Shown here piece after piece: positions 62,551 through 64,000 of a DNA stretch of 64,000 bases. The DNA is from Halanaerobiaceae bacterium ANBcell28. GTDB taxonomy: Bacteria; Bacillota; Halanaerobiia; Halanaerobiales; DTU029. Below the pieces are notes generated by a model. The model was given only the letters and a program-made list of their open reading frames with translations. It was not told the origin of the DNA and did no database searches. The position numbers were made by a program, and so were the translations under genes. The stretch lies in NCBI GenBank assembly GCA_037623315.1, contig JBBJJH010000013.1, positions 36,761 to 100,760 on the forward strand, written 5' to 3'. The number at the start of each line of letters is the position of its first letter. The first letter of the stretch is position 1.

Positions 62551-63459
62551 TTACCTCAAGGATTCCAATCTAACATAGTCTCCTATTTCAGGTTCTACTT
62601 CACTGTATAGCAGATCTACAATTGCAGATGCTTCATTTACGCTAGAAACTTCTACTTCACCAATAGGGACTGCAACAGGATCTATAATTCCTTCAATGTT
62701 CACCATTTTAAGTAATTCACCTGATTGTCTTACCCTAACGTTATCTATGCTGCCAATATCAATAACCAATCTATTGCCAATAATAGCTGCAACTCTTCCT
62801 TCTAAACGCCTTTTATTAGTTCTTAATATATCTGGATTACTTACAATATGATTTGTAAAGTCATCAACAGCTTCATCTATACTTTTTCCTAAAACCGAAG
62901 TCCAAAATGCATTTGTTCCAAAAGAAATACCCTCAATATCTGAAATACTTATAGAAGGCTCCATTACTTCAGCTTCACTCCGATGGGAACTTGTTATCTC
63001 AGCAGTTGTAGCATCAACTACCCTACCTGTAATAACAACCCTTGCTGCTAACCCTCTTACAGAAATTGGGCCAAAAGAAATTCCTCCTCTTTCCCCTACA
63101 TTCAATTCAGTTAAAGTAGTAAGAATTAAGGCATCTACTCCTAATATTCTACCAATTCTAGCAGCAGTTTCAGCATCTACCCTGCCAGATTGAACAAAAT
63201 CCTGTTCTTCTATAATATCATTGATACGAGTTCTTTCTACAACACGTATCCCACTTTCTTCAACTAGCTTATCAGTTAATAGTTGTGTAATACCATTTAA
63301 AATCTCATCCCTCCTAAACCCCTTCCAAGTAAAATCTCCCTCTTCAACAGGCAAGACAGCTACTAAAGGTGCCTCAGCTAAAACCGGAATAGGATTAATG
63401 AGAAACAAAGAAAGAAAAACAAGAAAAATAAGTGAAAATAAAGAAATTTTCTTGATCAT
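62551..63459 (-). CDS. CsgG/HfaB-family outer-membrane secretion protein
   Basis: 302 residues. Signal peptide (1-28, ending VLA-EA) without a lipobox. CsgG-type domain (about 32-210): VAVLPVEEGDFTW, QLLTDKLVEESGIRVVERTR, IIEEQDFVQSGRVDAETAARIG, GVDALILTTLTE, VVITGRVVDATTAEI. A C-terminal region of about 80 residues (NRLVIDIGSIDNVRVRQSGE) resembles the FlgT-type C-terminal domain found in some CsgG relatives. CsgG forms the curli export pore; no csgA/B/E/F genes are seen here, so the substrate is unknown. Confidence 0.85.
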   Translation of the reverse strand: MIKKISLFSLIFLVFLSLFLINPIPVLAEAPLVAVLPVEEGDFTWKGFRRDEILNGITQLLTDKLVEESGIRVVERTRINDIIEEQDFVQSGRVDAETAARIGRILGVDALILTTLTELNVGERGGISFGPISVRGLAARVVITGRVVDATTAEITSSHRSEAEVMEPSISISDIEGISFGTNAFWTSVLGKSIDEAVDDFTNHIVSNPDILRTNKRRLEGRVAAIIGNRLVIDIGSIDNVRVRQSGELLKMVNIEGIIDPVAVPIGEVEVSSVNEASAIVDLLYSEVEPEIGDYVRLESLR

Positions 63460-63501
63460 AATTATCCCCCTTCAATACTTAAAGTTTTTTGTTTTAATTT
63501 T

Positions 63502-63987
63502 TTAATAATTTAATAAATTTAAATCTTTACTCATAAACTCAGATACTGTTATTTTCTCACCGCCTTTTAAATTATTCTTTAAGGATTCCAGCGTATAAAT
63601 AGGTCCCCAAGGAAATCCCCACCACCCCAAAAACAAAGTAAGCAAAGAATACAAACTATTTATCAAAAGGCTATCTTGGGAGTTTTTGATAAAATATCTT
63701 GAATTAATTTTAGCACTTATAATAATAAAAGACAATGCCCCTTGATAGCTAACTAACTCCGTGTTAGGATAAATATTTATTCCTTTATAATAAGCCCCTC
63801 CATTTTTAATATCTTGATAATTATCAGCTATCCATTTAGAAAACGATTTCTTTTTTACTTGGTCAAAAAAGAAAATAATTAGCAAGTAAACAGAAATAAT
63901 TAAGTATATAATTAACATCACCTCTCGTTTACTTAAATATATTATATCACTAGCTTTGCATAAATATTTTTTTTGAAAGTCAAGCAT
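63502..63987 (-). CDS. small membrane protein of unknown function
   Basis: 161 residues with two clear hydrophobic stretches (about 24-42 and 105-125). The C-terminal region LLTLFLGWWGFPWGPIYTLESLKNNLKGGEKI resembles (in pieces) a tail seen in bacterial proteins with a GWWGFPWGP motif, but I cannot name the family. An internal ATG at codon 24, just before the first helix, is an alternative start. It precedes the CsgG-like gene by 42 bases and is probably co-transcribed. Confidence 0.6.
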   Translation of the reverse strand: MLDFQKKYLCKASDIIYLSKREVMLIIYLIISVYLLIIFFFDQVKKKSFSKWIADNYQDIKNGGAYYKGINIYPNTELVSYQGALSFIIISAKINSRYFIKNSQDSLLINSLYSLLTLFLGWWGFPWGPIYTLESLKNNLKGGEKITVSEFMSKDLNLLNY

Positions 63988-64000
63988 AATATTCCATAAA

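Overview
The window looks like a low-GC, diderm (outer-membrane-bearing) member of the Firmicutes, most like the order Halanaerobiales. It combines a long lipopolysaccharide (LPS) cluster (Kdo, heptose, lipid A, core, O-antigen ligation) and outer-membrane proteins (secretin, CsgG) with strong Shine-Dalgarno (SD) sites, sigma-A promoters, a small acid-soluble spore protein, CotF-like coat proteins, a HutP homologue and clostridial-type riboswitches. The spore proteins suggest a spore-forming lineage. The taxonomy is inferred from gene content. Almost every gene lies on the minus strand; only three short plus-strand genes (ArsR-like, a small HTH protein, ComFB) break the polarity.

Layout. 1-3.4 kb: the start of an oligopeptide/sugar-type ABC solute-binding protein and a divergent ArsR-type regulator. 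3.5-4.9 kb: a zinc-binding ZnuA with a large His-rich tandem repeat, under a promoter flanked by two Fur/Zur-type palindromes. 4.9-24.1 kb: the LPS cluster, read right to left: hutP-like, msbA, DUF374 acyltransferase, lpxK, kdsB, kdsA, kdsD, lpxL-like, a waaA-heptosyltransferase fusion, a second heptosyltransferase, O-antigen ligase, Kdo-kinase-like, gmhB, rfaE1, rfaE2, a second Kdo-kinase-like, gnnA/gnnB-like genes, a terminator, then kdsC with its own promoter. 24.6-29.1 kb: nadE, a TtcA-like enzyme, coat genes flanked by two copies of a palindromic repeat, and a membrane protein. 29.5-45.2 kb: housekeeping and stress genes (pseudokinase, CoA-transferase, ABC exporter, pgi, SASP, superoxide reductase and rubrerythrin, Lrp, free-methionine sulfoxide reductase, ComFB, phoU, glucan phosphorylase, MFS, aldo/keto reductase). 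45.4-49.6 kb: xylA-xylB-xylR.

49.9-57.2 kb holds the most unusual locus. It has a minimal secretin, a predicted outer-membrane protein, a secreted beta-rich protein, a protein with two chaperone-like modules, and three small secreted beta-rich proteins that look like fimbrial subunits. Each small subunit gene has its own structured leader RNA: a recognisable c-di-GMP-I riboswitch with terminator before one, and a duplicated, conserved leader of uncertain class before the other two. I read this as a surface-fibre assembly system controlled by RNA and probably by c-di-GMP. No usher is visible, so the secretin may be the outer-membrane exit. The function is inference.

57.5-64 kb: an orphan ABC-2 permease beside a decayed ATPase remnant, a SUMF1-fold lipoprotein, a NarL-type two-component system with a second, partly degenerate kinase, a CsgG-family protein and a small membrane protein. 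No rRNA, tRNA, CRISPR array or transposase gene was recognised.
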